A stretch of DNA of 64,000 nt from Caenorhabditis remanei (lineage: Eukaryota; Nematoda; Chromadorea; Rhabditida; Rhabditidae): assembly GCF_010183535.1 (NCBI RefSeq), contig NC_071330.1:17527717-17591716 (forward strand). The letters are read 5' to 3'. Both the position numbers and the translations under genes were made by a program. Below the pieces are notes generated by a model. That model did not search any database. It was not told where the DNA came from and saw only the letters and a list, made by a program, of their open reading frames with translations. Shown one piece after another: positions 32,137-42,932 of the stretch. Positions within the stretch are counted from its first letter, which is position 1. Each line of letters opens with the position of its first letter.

Positions 32137-33099
32137 TTAAAGTTTCTTGATGGCTTTCCCACTGGCGTATTGTAATCCCGAATATACTGTAGTGACGGCG
32201 GTAGCACATCCGAGCGCAAAGATGGCGTCGTTTGCAGCCGGAACGAACTCAAAGACTGGCGAAGCAAGGGATAGAGCCACTAGTGAGAGTTGAAGGACTG
32301 TGTTGATCTGGAAGAGAATTCTTTATTGTTGATGAAGAAAAACACGAAAAAGCTTACCTTGCTCATCATGGTGGGAACAACTTGCATTGACGAGACTTGT
32401 GGATTGAAGAAACGATTAAGTGAATACGGTGGATTCATGACTTGATATCGTTTATAGAAGCCACCAGCAATTAGGCATACATCACGAAGAATGACGATCG
32501 TGGTGAGAGGTACTGGAAATTAGTTTATTTTTCAATAGAAAATCGCTGTTTTCCAGTGGAAAACCCATGAAAATGTCGCCAGAAATTCATTTTTCGAGTG
32601 AAATGTTGATTTCCTTTCCGTATCACCTACGTGGAATGAGTCCGGCATGTGTCATCGTGACGAACATTGTCGAGATGAGAAGTTTATCGGCCACTGGATC
32701 AAGAACTGAACCAAGCAGTGACTTCTGACCGGGAACATTGCGAGCGATCCAGCCGTCAAGCTGAAATACGATTTCTTTGTTTTTTATTCAATCTGAATCT
32801 TATACCAAATCTGTTGCTCCAGCAATTGTAAAAAGAGCAAAAGCTGGTGTGAAATGATGTTGAACAACTAGATATCCGATGAGGGGCGTGGCGGCAATTC
32901 TAGCCGCACAAATCGCATTTGGAATAGTTGCCACCTTGTAGCGACCTCGTTCTTCTGGAGGTAATGATTCGAGTTTTGTGGGTTCCCTTTCTTGTTGTCT
33001 ACTTCCTAGAGTTATCATCAACGAACGCCGCGGCATCATCATCATCAAATGGTAGCGGGGTTGAAAAGCAAAGCCACGTATCATCGTCGTTGCTAACAT
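32137..33099 (-). CDS. crls-1: Cardiolipin synthase (CDP-alcohol phosphatidyltransferase family)
   Basis: Four exons on the minus strand, starting [16 protein letters not shown] at 33099 and stopping at 32137. The N-terminus is basic/hydroxylated with poly-Met, consistent with a mitochondrial targeting peptide. The core carries the family catalytic signature D-G-x2-A-R-x8-G-x3-D-x3-D, spread over [18 protein letters not shown] and VLDPVADK across the 32.76 kb splice. Several hydrophobic helices follow ([46 protein letters not shown]). The enzyme joins CDP-diacylglycerol and phosphatidylglycerol to make cardiolipin in the inner mitochondrial membrane. The next gene upstream on the same strand is COX7C-like, 308 bp away, so co-transcription is possible. 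Start choice: first Met of the open frame; later Met residues in the MMMM run are alternatives. Confidence 0.92.
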
Positions 33100-33406
33100 T
33101 TTCGACTCTTGAATCTATTTCCACCGTATCATTAGCAATTCAAATGAAGGCCTAGATGGTTTTCCATTTGAATCAAAGAGGGTACGAAAGGGGAAAGCGT
33201 TCAAGTATCTGGAATGCGATGATAAAACCGATAAGAGATTTCGGTGGAGCATTGACAACAGTCAAAAGTAATTCATTAGCCAACGTACGGCGAACGGAAT
33301 CACCTATTTAAACCATAGACTTGTCACGACAAATCCGGCTACACTAAAAAATGGATGATAATACAATAGCGAAATAAATCGACAATCGAGAAAAATGATA
33401 GAGCAT

Positions 33407-34362
33407 TTATTGACGGTTGCGGTAGCTCTGTGGTGGTCTGATGGCTTCCTCGAACGCGAAGAGGTTGGTGTAGATGGCGGTGGCGAACTAAAAATATAAA
33501 TATTTGAAATTTCATTTCAGAAGAATCTCTAGGATGTTTGCGCATACAACTTCATCCGCGCTTAGCTTGAGAACGTTTAATTTGGCTCTCAGGTACGTCG
33601 ATTATGTTGTGAGTAACGAAAACTCAGACGTTGATGTCCTGTATGCGTTTTTTCCACATTGGATACCGAAGTTCACTTGTTAATGTGAAGTCGAGTGTTT
33701 TCTACTCGAACAAAGTTCATATAGAGCATCAAGAAGACAAGCACCGTGTCGCGAAGAAAACTTTAGCCAAGATACTTACCGATGAAGCGAAGAAGACGGC
33801 AGAGACGGCCAAGTAGGTGTTGAACTTGCCCTGGAGCTCTCCGTAGACCTTCTTGTAAGATTGGAATGGCACTGGCATCATGTCGAAGTTGCATGGTGGC
33901 CCTGGGTTGGCGACCTAGAAATATTGATGCGTTTTAATTGGAAATGATTGCTTGGATAGCTGTGCACATATGTTTTGTTCGATATTAAGAGTAGCAGCTT
34001 CGTGTACGGGCTTTCGAGCGTTTTTGGTTTTACAAAATCTTAAATCGTAAGTTTCTCTGCATACTTTCAGCACTTCCAATCGTCAAAGATGTAAACATAG
34101 AGAGAAGCAGAGTTTTTTGTTCGCCACCTTGCAAGGTACAGCGTAGAAAACATTCTGCTATTCCCAGCTGTAACATAGCTCGAATTTCGGCAACTCCATT
34201 CAACAGTTGTATTCCTCGTTCTCGAACAAAGCTGCTCTCTCATTTTCATCCAAGATTCGTATGGTTCTTTACAGTTTTGGTACTTACGTGGTGTCCATGT
34301 CCGTGACGCTTTTGGGCGAAACGGCTGAGAGCCAAGAAGCGGTTGAAGGCGGTACGGTTCAT
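33407..34362 (-). CDS. Cytochrome c oxidase subunit 7C-like small mitochondrial membrane protein
   Basis: Three small exons (about 34288-34362, 33780-33914, 33407-33488) encode ~96 residues. The N-terminus MNRTAFNRFLALSRFAQKRH is a typical arginine-rich presequence followed by a His-rich HGHGHH stretch. Then ANPGPPCNFDMMPVPFQSYK and one hydrophobic span (FNTYLAVSAVFFASSFATAIYTNLFAF) precede a short basic tail. The NxPF..K(W/F) ..one-TM layout fits COX7C, the small complex IV subunit. Identity rests on layout and weak similarity. Codon use is strongly biased to C-ending codons (AAC, TTC, CGT/CGC), suggesting high expression. crls-1 lies downstream in the same direction. Confidence 0.65.
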
Positions 34363-34681
34363 CCTGCAAATAAAAATTATGATATATTAAGCAGACATAC
34401 AGCAAGAGAAAACGATAAACGAATAAAGCGGTGTTCGGATTTCTTCTGGTGGTATTTAATAGTGCTAGTGTTAGTAAAAACCCATATGCGCGTTTCCAGG
34501 CCTATTAAGCTCAAGAAAATTCATAATTTCAAAGTTTTTACTGTTTTCCTCGTATAAAACTATATCTCACATAATATTTAAAACGCGATTTGGCTATGAT
34601 CACTATCGCAAACAACGGAAAATCGATTAAAACTTCGAAAGTTTGTTGGGAAACGAGCGGGCGGCCTTGAATCGATGACGC

Positions 34682-34728
34682 TAAACAACACGCGCTGCGG
34701 GATACCGGAGCGTCGTTGCAGAAATTCG
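34682..34728 (+). promoter_or_regulatory. Conserved ~47-bp upstream block, copy 1
   Basis: The block taaacaacacgcgctgcggg continues with ataccggagcgtcgttgc and ends near gaaattcg. The same block with five or six substitutions occurs at 42933-42979. It is GC-rich in AT-rich surroundings and lies about 275-320 bp upstream of the MYND gene ATG at 35002, and ~320 bp upstream of the oppositely oriented COX7C-like ATG. Function unknown; promoter element or short repeat. Confidence 0.5.
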
Positions 34729-35001
34729 CGCCAGTTGCCTACGGTAGGGTGTGCTATCATTCGCATTCTGACGCAGTTTTGCGCTGAAACATCTGTGTTT
34801 TCTGTTTTTTCTTTACTTATAAGGACTATAAACTATCGATTTTCATATATTTCTTTCTAAAATTCTATTTTATTCCCTTGAAACTCTCGAAAAATCATAC
34901 TGTTACCGTAGTCAGCTGACTCCTCACCAATTATCGATTTTCTACCTGTAGGGTCAAATTTTCAAAAACGTTGATTTTTTCCAGACAGAAAGTGACTCAA
35001 A

Positions 35002-36095
35002 ATGGCCGAGAATCCCGGTCACGATGAAATGATGATGGATCAGCAGCAAGGGGCACCGCAGCAAGCCGATATGAACTTATCCCCAATCGAGAAGGAGCTC
35101 GACTCGTCGCTTGCCGAGCAGGGTCATCATGACGGAAACGTACGTTTTGTATAGTTTTTATCTGCGAAAAGCTATGGAATTCTTTTAAAGTTCCAAATTT
35201 AATTTATGCTTGTTGTTCAAGTTGTGCACGTATTTCAGTACCACTTGGACGGCGTACACGTAAGCGAAGGAATGAAGCGAATGATTATCGATTTGCAACG
35301 TCACTGGCTCAACGAATATCACACTTCTCGAGAGAAATGTCTTGTTGAGCTCACCGAGAAACTTCATCAGGAATTCATGCAAGATCAGCAAAAGATTCGT
35401 GCGGATCTTTTGCAACAGTTCAAGGAGGAACTCGAGCAGACACGTATCGATTTGGATAATAAGCATCGAGAGAATCTGAAAATGGAGAGTGCCAAATTGA
35501 TCGAAAAACACAAGAGAGAGCTGCTTGCGGCGAAGAAGAAGCAATGGTGCTGGTCGTGTGAAAATGAGGTTTGTAAACGACTGTCTCTGATGAAATTTCC
35601 AAATTTTAGTCGATTTGAATGCTCAGTTCATTGAATAATACATTTCCTATTTACAATTCTGTTTGACACCTTGTAACTACGTCTAATATCAAAAATAGCA
35701 GATTCCAGGCCGATTTTAAAAGCTTCGTTACTGTTTATCAATACATAAGACGGATTTGTTGCTAGGAATTGTAGAACACACCGAAATCTTTCATGTTTAA
35801 TGCAAACTATCAAGAAATTACAAACGATATCGACGGTGTTAGAAAGTCGGCTCAAAATGCAAATTTATTGTTCAAACCACGTTCGAAATGTCAAACAAAT
35901 TCTGTATTGCAGGCGATCTACCACTGCTGCTGGAACACCGCTTACTGCAGTGTCGAATGCCAACAAGGTCACTGGCAGACCCATCGCAAGTTCTGTCGCA
36001 GAAAGAAGGGAAACAATGCAGGTGGCCAAGGAGCGCCAGGAGCTAATGCAGCTCAACAAGCAATTGCTCAACAAGCTGCACAACAGCAACAATAA
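35002..36095 (+). CDS. MYND zinc-finger protein, BS69/BRAM1-like (copy 1)
   Basis: Three exons. Exon 1 (35002-35140) is Met/Gln-rich and acidic, starting [16 protein letters not shown]. Exon 2 (about 35239-35567) is a long coiled coil with [19 protein letters not shown] and [20 protein letters not shown]. Exon 3 (35914-36095) is the MYND finger, [27 protein letters not shown], followed by a Gln/Ala-rich tail ending in QQQQ. The arrangement (coiled coil then C-terminal MYND) matches the end of ZMYND11/BS69 and the worm bra-type BMP-receptor-associated proteins. MYND fingers bind PxLxP peptides in transcriptional partners. 34955 to ~36470, including introns, is duplicated at 47177-48650. The ATG follows 'ttttttccagacagaaagtgactcaaa', a probable trans-splice site. 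Confidence 0.85.
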
Positions 36096-36794
36096 GATCT
36101 TCCAATTATCTCAAACATCCATTCGCTTCTTCATTGAACTATTTACTTGTACTCTACCACACTTCTTTCTCTTATCCTGTTTAACACATACTAAACTGAC
36201 TCAATTTGAAACAAGACATTGCCCATTCCCCACAGATTTTCCCCTCAAAGATGCCGATCTCTTTCTCGTCTTGTTTCTCCGATGATCGGTTCAAATGTAA
36301 ACTTGTCGAATTTTTCCTGAACTATGGACTGTATTTTTTGTTGTTGAATGAACTGCCCGTTTTTATGTCTACGGTATTATCGAAAAGGATGTTTCGGTAT
36401 TTTTTAAATTCGTCACTCACAATCTTTTCGCGAATTCAATAGTTTGAAGAACCGCGTTGGCTCAGTTTATTTACATGAAAGCATTATATCCGATTTTCGG
36501 ATATTAGTGCACTTTGAGTCCATCTCCCATTTCGAACGCGGTTGGAGATTTCTGAAAAATATTTGAATTTTCAGTCAACTGTTTTCAGTTTTGCTACATT
36601 TTCCACAACTCTCGATATTCTTCTTCTCGTCAGTACGAATTCGGAAATGATCGGAACCGATGGGATCCGATGGGTTCCGTTTACTCCTTTTTTCCGTTCC
36701 TTTTGCAACAACATTCCACCAAGTATTAGGAACTATTGTTTCATTTTGTTAGCTGACTATTTCATTGTTGTTTCGTTTATTTTTTGAATAAAAG

Positions 36795-37700
36795 CACAAC
36801 GGTGGTTATGACAGCCAGTACAACAATCAATACAGCAATCAGGCAGCTAGTTCTGAAACAAAGAATCCAGTAGAGAATCACCAACAACGAGCTCCAGAAG
36901 TAAATAGTTTGGTCGCAAGGTTTGAACAGGAAATAAAAGTCAGAGATGAGCAGCTGGCAGCTCTGAGAAAACGGAACGAAGAGCTTATGTCTAGTAGTTT
37001 CGCAGGAGGTCCATCAGATTGTGACACGTTGTCATGGCCAGTGGAGGAAGATGACACACAGAACTATCCAAGAGTTCAGAAGGCAGCTCAACCAACAACT
37101 CCTATTGTTACAGATTTCATTACATCACAGATCCCGATTCGAGCTAATGGTTATTTGTGTGCAGCATTGGTAGACACAGGAGCAAGCATCACTATTGCAA
37201 GTCAAGAGGTATGTAAGTTTTTGGGTATTCCTAGTTTGCAAGCATACAAAATGCGAAAAGCAGTTGGATTAGGTGGAATAACGGTTGAGATGGCAGGATC
37301 AGCGGTAATTGAGTTCAAAATTGGAAGTAACAAAATTCAACACAGAGTACACTTCACAGTCGGTAGCTGCACACCTCCAGGAGCAAGCGGATACGATTTC
37401 ATTCTTGGAAACGACCTTCTGTCGTTATTGCCGATGTTCTATCTCAATTACAGAGAATCAAAGTTCCACGTCGGTAACGAAACACTTCCATTGGGTTTGA
37501 AGAATCAAAAAGTGAAATTGCCTACTCAGTTCCTGATCTACGCAGCAGGTGATGTGACGATTCCTTCAAGAACGGAGAGGGTTGTTACATGTAATGTTCA
37601 GTTTGAAAAGGTTCTCGGGAAGGATGATACAATCGTGGTTGATTCGCCATTAAAAGATGAAAGTTGTCTGTACATTGCACCTACTGTATTTTTAGGCTAA
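36795..37700 (+). mobile_element. Retroelement aspartic-protease fragment (LTR retrotransposon type)
   Basis: An open frame of about 300 codons with a stop just upstream (taa at 36787). It begins Asn/Gln-rich, then a short coiled coil (VARFEQEIKVRDEQLAALRK). A retropepsin domain follows, with catalytic ALVDTGASITI near 37165-37197, a glycine-rich flap region (GLGGITV) and ILGNDLL near 37402. No reverse transcriptase, integrase or long terminal repeats are seen; the frame closes at 37700. It resembles the Gag-protease part of Ty3/Bel-type elements of nematodes. Because the frame is intact while the rest of the element is missing, it is either a recent truncated copy or a protease-only gene. 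It interrupts the region downstream of the first MYND gene. Confidence 0.65.
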
Positions 37701-37859
37701 AAACAAAATACTCAAATGTTCTCGTTTCTCGTGTAATTTTCTCGTGTAATTTCCTCTAGTAACACCGTTTCCTTTACACAGTTCATTTTTGCATTTAAAC
37801 CTTCGATCATAACGAATATCATAACGAATATGAAGGTTGAAGGAGAAGGGGAGTCTGGA

Positions 37860-38085
37860 GAAAAAGGGCGAACCGTCCTCCGCCCAGAGGGGCCCGGTGG
37901 AAACACCTCGCCCCGGCGGAGGAACGGGGAGCCCTCCTCATGCTGTCAGGAAGTAGAAAAGAAGAAGGATGAAGGAAAAGGGAAATCTGGAGAAGAAGGG
38001 CGAACCGTCCTCCGCCCAGAGGGGCCCGGTGGAAACACCTCGCCCCGGCGGAGGAACGGGGAGCCGTCCTCATGCTCTCAGGCGG
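37860..38085 (+). repeat. GC-rich tandem repeat, 132-bp period, two units
   Basis: The block starting gggcgaaccgtcctccgccc at 37866 recurs at 37998 with almost no change for about 80 bp. The 132-bp period is a multiple of 3, so the plus-strand frame (37830-38324) carries two 44-residue units containing GRTVLRPEGPGGNTSPRRRN. The opposite strand is also open. Base composition is sharply GC-richer than all flanking DNA. Origin unknown: coding minisatellite, retroelement part or foreign insert. Confidence 0.7.
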
Positions 38086-38176
38086 TAAGTATGAAAGATG
38101 GTCATGGTTCTCATAAGAAAAGAGTACGGGAGGCGGTTAGAGTGGAGTATTCGGGGTCCGATTCGGTCAAAAAGAC

Positions 38177-38812
38177 CTCAAAAACAACCAAAGTTCTAGG
38201 GAGTCATTTTGGAGTTATGGGACGTGACTTATATCATTGGAAAGCTGAAAAAACGCTAATTCCAAATATATATTCTGTTTTTGTTCAGGAGGCTTGGTAT
38301 TCGAAAAAAACAAGACTCAAGTAGTTTGAGAACGTTGATAATTAATATCTTTTTAGGCCTAATTCTTGGGGAATAAAGCTCCGAGTAGCTCGAAACGTGG
38401 CTTATATGAAAAACCTGAAAAACCAAACCAAGATCTTTAAAATTATATAAATACCTTAAGATTTGGTTGAGTTCTCAGAGAGTTAGAAGGATTTGAAAAC
38501 AAAAACGCAAAAAATTTGACTTTTGAGCCTAACGCTGCACCAAAAACACAAATTTTGTGTCTATCTGTCGGTCAGTGAGTCAGAATGTCTGAATATTCAA
38601 AAATCACAAAATTTGCTCATGCACAAAACAATTTTCAAACATTTTTCGCCTGTTAGATTTTGCTGAAGTTTGGTCTCATTTTTCTCGAGCACCAGCCCTC
38701 GAGGGCAAAAACTGAATATATATTTGAAATCAGCGTGATTTCAGCTTTCCAATGATATATTCCATGTCCCATAACTCCAAAATGACTCCTTAGAACTTTG
38801 GTTGTTTTTGAG
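38177..38812. mobile_element. Fold-back element with ~100-bp inverted arms
   Basis: The left arm (38177-~38280, beginning ctcaaaaacaaccaaagttc) and right arm (~38708-38812) are ~90% reverse complements. Both include 'ggagtcattttggagttatgggac' and 'atatcattggaaagctgaaa'. The ~430-bp interior has no gene. It directly abuts another fold-back element to its right. Confidence 0.75.
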
Positions 38813-39072
38813 AGGGTGTTACAGTAGCAGCGATTGTCCCACCTAGTAAAATTTTAGATGGATCATACAGATCAAAAGTAGAGCTCCATTTTTGTAGTTG
38901 ACAACTTTTTTGTACGGACACTCCCTAGAGAGTTACGCACCGACCAATTGCATAGTGCGATTTTGGAGCTGTTGTCTGTTGAATGACCATAACTCTCTAG
39001 GCGGTGTCAGTACAAAAAAGTTGTCAACTACAAAAATGAAGTTCTACATTTGATCTGTATGACCCATATGTT
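38813..39072. mobile_element. Fold-back MITE-like element, truncated copy
   Basis: Contains both family tags, 'gttgacaacttttttgtacg' and 'gtacaaaaaagttgtcaactac', around a short centre near 38.95-39.0 kb. The outer text 'gagggtgttacagtagcagcgattgtccc' is the family's left part. The outer right arm is missing after 'tctgtatgacccatat'. It ends just upstream of the kinase gene ATG and so may form part of its promoter. Confidence 0.65.
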
Positions 39073-39118
39073 CCTTATCTTTCGAATATAAACATTCTCC
39101 GTTTTACAGCTCACGAAA

Positions 39119-40312
39119 ATGACATATGTAGAAAGTCACTATCTCGAGCTCAATGCAAAGCCAGCTTTCATTGATAACGTCGATGCTCAGCAAGTTGAAA
39201 ACATTCAACCACTCGTTGATGATTCACAAAAAGCAATGCCTAAATCGGATTACTGTGGATTTGAAGAGAAGTCTGCTAAGAAAGTGGTTGAAGTGAAGAA
39301 AAAGGAAGAGAAGAAGTGTGAGATGAATGAATTCCAAATACATGCAGCAATCGGAACTGGTTCATTCGGCACAGTGAGACTTGTCGAGAAGAAGGACGAT
39401 GGCAAGTTTTTCGCCATGAAAAGCATCAAAACAAACCAGACAACCGGCAAGTTAGATTGTGATGAAGTGGAAATTTTAAAGGATCTGAAGCATCCGTTTA
39501 TCTCCTCGTTGTTCTCCCACTTCAACAATAATGGAGAACTTCACGTTGTCATGGAGTTTGTTGAGGGCGGCAACCTCGACTCACATCTCGTCAAGACACC
39601 CAATGGATTTGATAGAGATCAAATCAAGTATTTCGCAGCGTCGATAGTGCTGGGAGTAGGATATTTGCACGAGAAACTTATCGTTCATCGTGATTTGAAA
39701 CCGTTGAACATCATGATCACGAGACAAGGTCATCTGAAGTTGATCGATTTTGGGCTCTCCAAGAAGCTGACAGAGAGAAAAGACAAAATGCACGATAGAG
39801 TCGGGACGGCCGCATACCTTGCGCCGGAGGTTCATAATGGAGAAATATATGGAATCGACATGGATTGGTTCTCAGTTGGAGTTTCTCTGTTTGAACTGCG
39901 AGTGAGTTTCAATACTTCAAAAAACAGTTTACAATAAATATTGTAATTTTCCAGACTCTTCAGCTTCCGCTCACTGCAGGATTCGAACTTCTTCTGATGC
40001 ATCCAAGAATAAGTGATTGGCCCAAGTTCGAGGACCTTCTATTTAAGGTGAGTTGCCCTTCACCTTTCATTCATAATTTTTTGTTTGAATTTCAGCTGAC
40101 CGCATTCCAGCCAGAAGCAAGACTAGGTTATTACTCAACGGAGGATGTCAAGAAGCATCCATTTTTCATGGAAACCGATTTTGATGCAGTGCTTAACTTG
40201 AGTATGCGTCCTCCATACGTGCCTAAAATGGTCTGTTCTATCCTGGCATTCCTCAAATTTTAATGAGTATTTATAGAATCCTGGATTGGATCTGACGTGG
40301 TTTCAAACTTGA
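39119..40312 (+). CDS. AGC-like serine/threonine protein kinase
   Basis: Four exons (39119-39900, 39954-40047, 40096-40230, 40277-40312) encode roughly 345 residues. After an acidic/Lys-rich N-terminus (~75 residues) the catalytic domain carries all core motifs: P-loop GTGSFGTVRLV, FAMKSIK (ATP lysine), a plausible C-helix glutamate (CDEVEIL), HPFISSLFSHF, HRDLKPLNIMI, DFGLSKK, GTAAYLAPEV, and a D-x-W/F..GV element (IDMDWFSVGVSLFEL). HPFF near the end (KKHPFFMETD) is typical of AGC kinases such as SGK/PKA relatives. So catalysis is expected. The domain is compact, and the tail ends DLTWFQT without the usual FxxF hydrophobic motif. It looks like a nematode-specific divergent kinase. The first ATG follows 'ttttacagctcacgaaa'. 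Confidence 0.8.
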
Positions 40313-40525
40313 ACAGCATGAAACATTATCGTCCAACTCGATCGATACAGAAAACTCGAAGCTTCTAAAAATTTTATGAGTTTTTGAGAATGATAAAGTT
40401 TTTGGTTAATGATATAAATTCACTTTTCTTCAAAACTTAACAAAAAAAAATGACCCTTCACATTTAAAATGTGTTTCGACCTTCTAATGCTAGACACAAT
40501 AAACAAATTTACATAAAAGTAAGGC

Positions 40526-40637
40526 GGAAGGTTAGGTCATCATCAGTAGCACCCTTCCGCCGAATTTTAAAAACTGTTAAAACTATTAAACACGAATCGA
40601 AAGAGAATGTTCTTTACTAATAGTTTTAACAGTTTTC
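40526..40637. terminator. Two hairpins in a convergent intergenic gap
   Basis: 'gcggaagg' at ~40524-40533 pairs with 'ccttccgc' at ~40554-40561. A 19-bp perfect stem aaaactgttaaaactatta (40570-40588) pairs with taatagttttaacagtttt (40618-40636) across a 29-bp loop. They lie between the kinase 3' end (+) and the polymerase-alpha fragment (-). They could affect 3' ends, or be remains of a small fold-back element. Confidence 0.35.
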
Positions 40638-40648
40638 AGATTGAATTT

Positions 40649-41385
40649 TTATTCAGAACGAGCGAAAATAGCATTTTCCGCGGCCTCTCCCTTCAATAAA
40701 TTGAGTGGGGAGGCGAGGGGCGAGAGACGCAGAGAAGAGAAATTTACCGCTGCCGACCGAAGACAATCTTCACTCTCGCTCACCACTGCCTGAGCAGCTG
40801 CTGCTTTCTTATAATTAGACGAGTCTAATACAAGGGATTCAGCAATTCGAACAGCATCAGTTTCTTCGATTGGCTCAACGAGACGAGAAACTACAGGATG
40901 AATTTGTTGGGCAAGATAGTATAGAAGATCTGAAAATGTATACTTTTTTTTCATTCAAGCTTATTCGAGATTATTATCTATTTTCAAATCTTTGTCATCA
41001 AGCATTCCAGTACGATGATATGCTCTCTGAGTTGAAGCATTATCCTCTGATTGTTGTTCTTTTTTCTTTTTAACATCGAAAGAGTTGTATTTATCAGGAG
41101 CAATGAGATCAATATCGAGACACGTTTTCAGACGCCGGGCAGTTTTTGTCACAATTGTTAAGAAATTCCAGTCATTATGATGGTTTGTTATTAGAAAACC
41201 GATAAAACAACTTTATTTCTCACAAGCAATGGGATCATTACCTGATCAATTCTCACTGGTTTCGACTCAATACCAGCTCTTTTTGACTGATTCGAGGTCA
41301 GAAGTTGCCAGAATTGTCCCAATGCATTCGTCACCTGATTCCCCGCGTTGGAAATTGTTTCCACTATCGGTTTGTCTTGAGTCAT
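40649..41385 (-). pseudogene. Chimeric locus containing a DNA polymerase alpha catalytic-subunit fragment
   Basis: The minus strand reads NASTQRAYHRTGMLDD (about 41.05 kb), then across a short intron [20 protein letters not shown] and [16 protein letters not shown] (40.9-40.8 kb). This is the family-B polymerase alpha segment just before its C-terminal zinc domain ([33 protein letters not shown]). It ends at a stop at 40649 after an unrelated Ser/Ala tail, so the zinc-binding part is gone. Upstream, 41152-41060 (RRLKTCLDIDLIAPDKYN) and 41385-41245 (MTQDKPIVETISNAGNQVTN) are of unknown origin. No AG acceptor is visible between them, although a CAG|GTAATG donor exists. Probably a non-functional mosaic; a transcribed chimera cannot be excluded. 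Confidence 0.6.
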
Positions 41386-41638
41386 CTGTTACGAGTCTCC
41401 AATTGACTAGAAGTCAGAGGAAATACACAAAAAGTAGAGAAATCGGTAGAAAACCATATGAACTTGAGAACGGGAAGAATAAGTCATCCAGAGTAATAAT
41501 TTATTAAACAATGGAATAAATAAATGGGGAGATCTTTCCTTATAACAATTTTTTTTCTTTCTCGTGTCAAAAGTTAAAATTTTTGGAAAATTGTGTATGA
41601 TAATAATGATAACAGACAAAGGATAAAAACGAACAAGG

Positions 41639-42650
41639 TTACGAGCGGGATCTTCTGCCGACTGGCGAACGAGAACGACTGCCTCCACGACGGAATCTGC
41701 TTGGACCCAATGGTGCATTGTTGGCACCAGAACCACGTCCTCCCATTGGTGAGCGACGACCTCCTGCCATTGGTGAACGTCTGCGGAATGTTGGTGGACT
41801 TCTTCCTCTGAAATTATCACTAACAGAAGTTAATATCCTATTCGTTATGTTTATTTCTTACCCTCCGCCACGTCGAATCGGCGATTTTCTGTCTCTTGGG
41901 GGTGGAGAAGCTCGTCTTCTGAAAGGAGACACACGACGTTGTCCAGAAACAAACGCACGTCCACCAATCGTCATCTCTACTTGGATCACTTGACCATCGA
42001 CTTGACCACCATCCATATACTTGATAGACTTCTCTGCGTCTTCTACACTCTCGTAGTCAATGTACCCGATTCCACGATGAAGATGCTGATGATTACGATC
42101 CACTGGCAAGTCTACTTTGGTGATCGCTCCGTAAATCGAGAAAATCTCTTCAAGATGTGCACGGAGAACATTTCTGCTTAGATTCTTGATAACGACACGC
42201 TTGATAGGACTAGCGGATCTCGCTGGAGCCGGGCTGGCTCTTCTCGGCGAGGAGCGTCTCCTCGGACCACTTCTGCTTCGATCACGACGATCACGACGAG
42301 GTGGCGATGGAGTGACACGACGGCGACGTGGTGGAGATGGAGATGGACGACCTCCATCGCGATCCGCACGAGCACCGCGTGGTGGAGAGCCGCCACGGCG
42401 GATTGGAGATCGAGAGCGCCCGCCGCGAACCCGACCATTTTCACGACGACGTGGAGAGCGAGAACGTGAGCGTGATGACGAGGACGAGCTTGAAGAGCGG
42501 GAGCCTGATGAGCTGCTTCTGAAATCGTTAGAAAAATTAGGAAAATGAAAAGCAAATCAATAAAATTACCCCGAAGAATCTTGAACTGCTAGAGGAACTA
42601 CTCGACGAAGAACGTCCTCTCTTCTTGCTATCCTCCGACTTTTCGACCAT
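41639..42650 (-). CDS. rnp-5: RNPS1-like SR-related RNA-binding protein
   Basis: Exons read from MVEKSEDSKKRGRSSSSSS at 42650 down to ...SRSRSPVGRRSRS and a stop at 41639. A long Arg/Ser region (PRRRRVTPSPPRRDRRD, RSSPRRASPAPARSASP) precedes one RRM. Its strands are VVIKNLSRNVLRAHLEEIF (RNP2 side) and RGIGYIDYESVEDAEKSIKYM (RNP1 side), followed by DGGQVDGQVI and an Arg/Gly/Ser-Pro tail. The single RRM between RS regions with the HMDGGQIDGQ-like element is diagnostic of RNPS1, a component of the ASAP/PSAP and exon-junction complexes in splicing and mRNA surveillance. The symbol follows the worm RNPS1 orthologue. The intron near 42.15 kb splits the RRM. Nuclear speckle location is expected from the RS domains. 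Confidence 0.88.
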
Positions 42651-42932
42651 TCTGTAAGAAAAACGTTAAAATGATTATACTGAATGATAAAAGAAACATT
42701 AAAGAAGCAAAACAACACGTTAGAAAGAAAATAGACGTTTTCAACAACTCCTGCCAGTCTAAGCGATTTTAAGTGATTTTCAACTAAAATTGAAGAGTTT
42801 GAGAGCAATTTAATTTACAATTTGATAGTTTTCAACTATACAACACATAATTTGAACAAAACAGCACTGAAATATACAAGAAATCTATATAATAGAAGAC
42901 GTATTCAAAGAGACGCGAGTGATATGAGTGAG

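Noticed and set aside
37819..38073. Minus-strand frame through the GC-rich tandem repeat
   Set aside because: Mirror of the plus-strand repeat; both are open because of GC composition, so neither can be preferred as a gene.
36795..38812. A full LTR retrotransposon spanning the protease and repeats
   Set aside because: No direct long terminal repeats, primer-binding site or RT/integrase text is visible; the flanking repeats are inverted, not direct.
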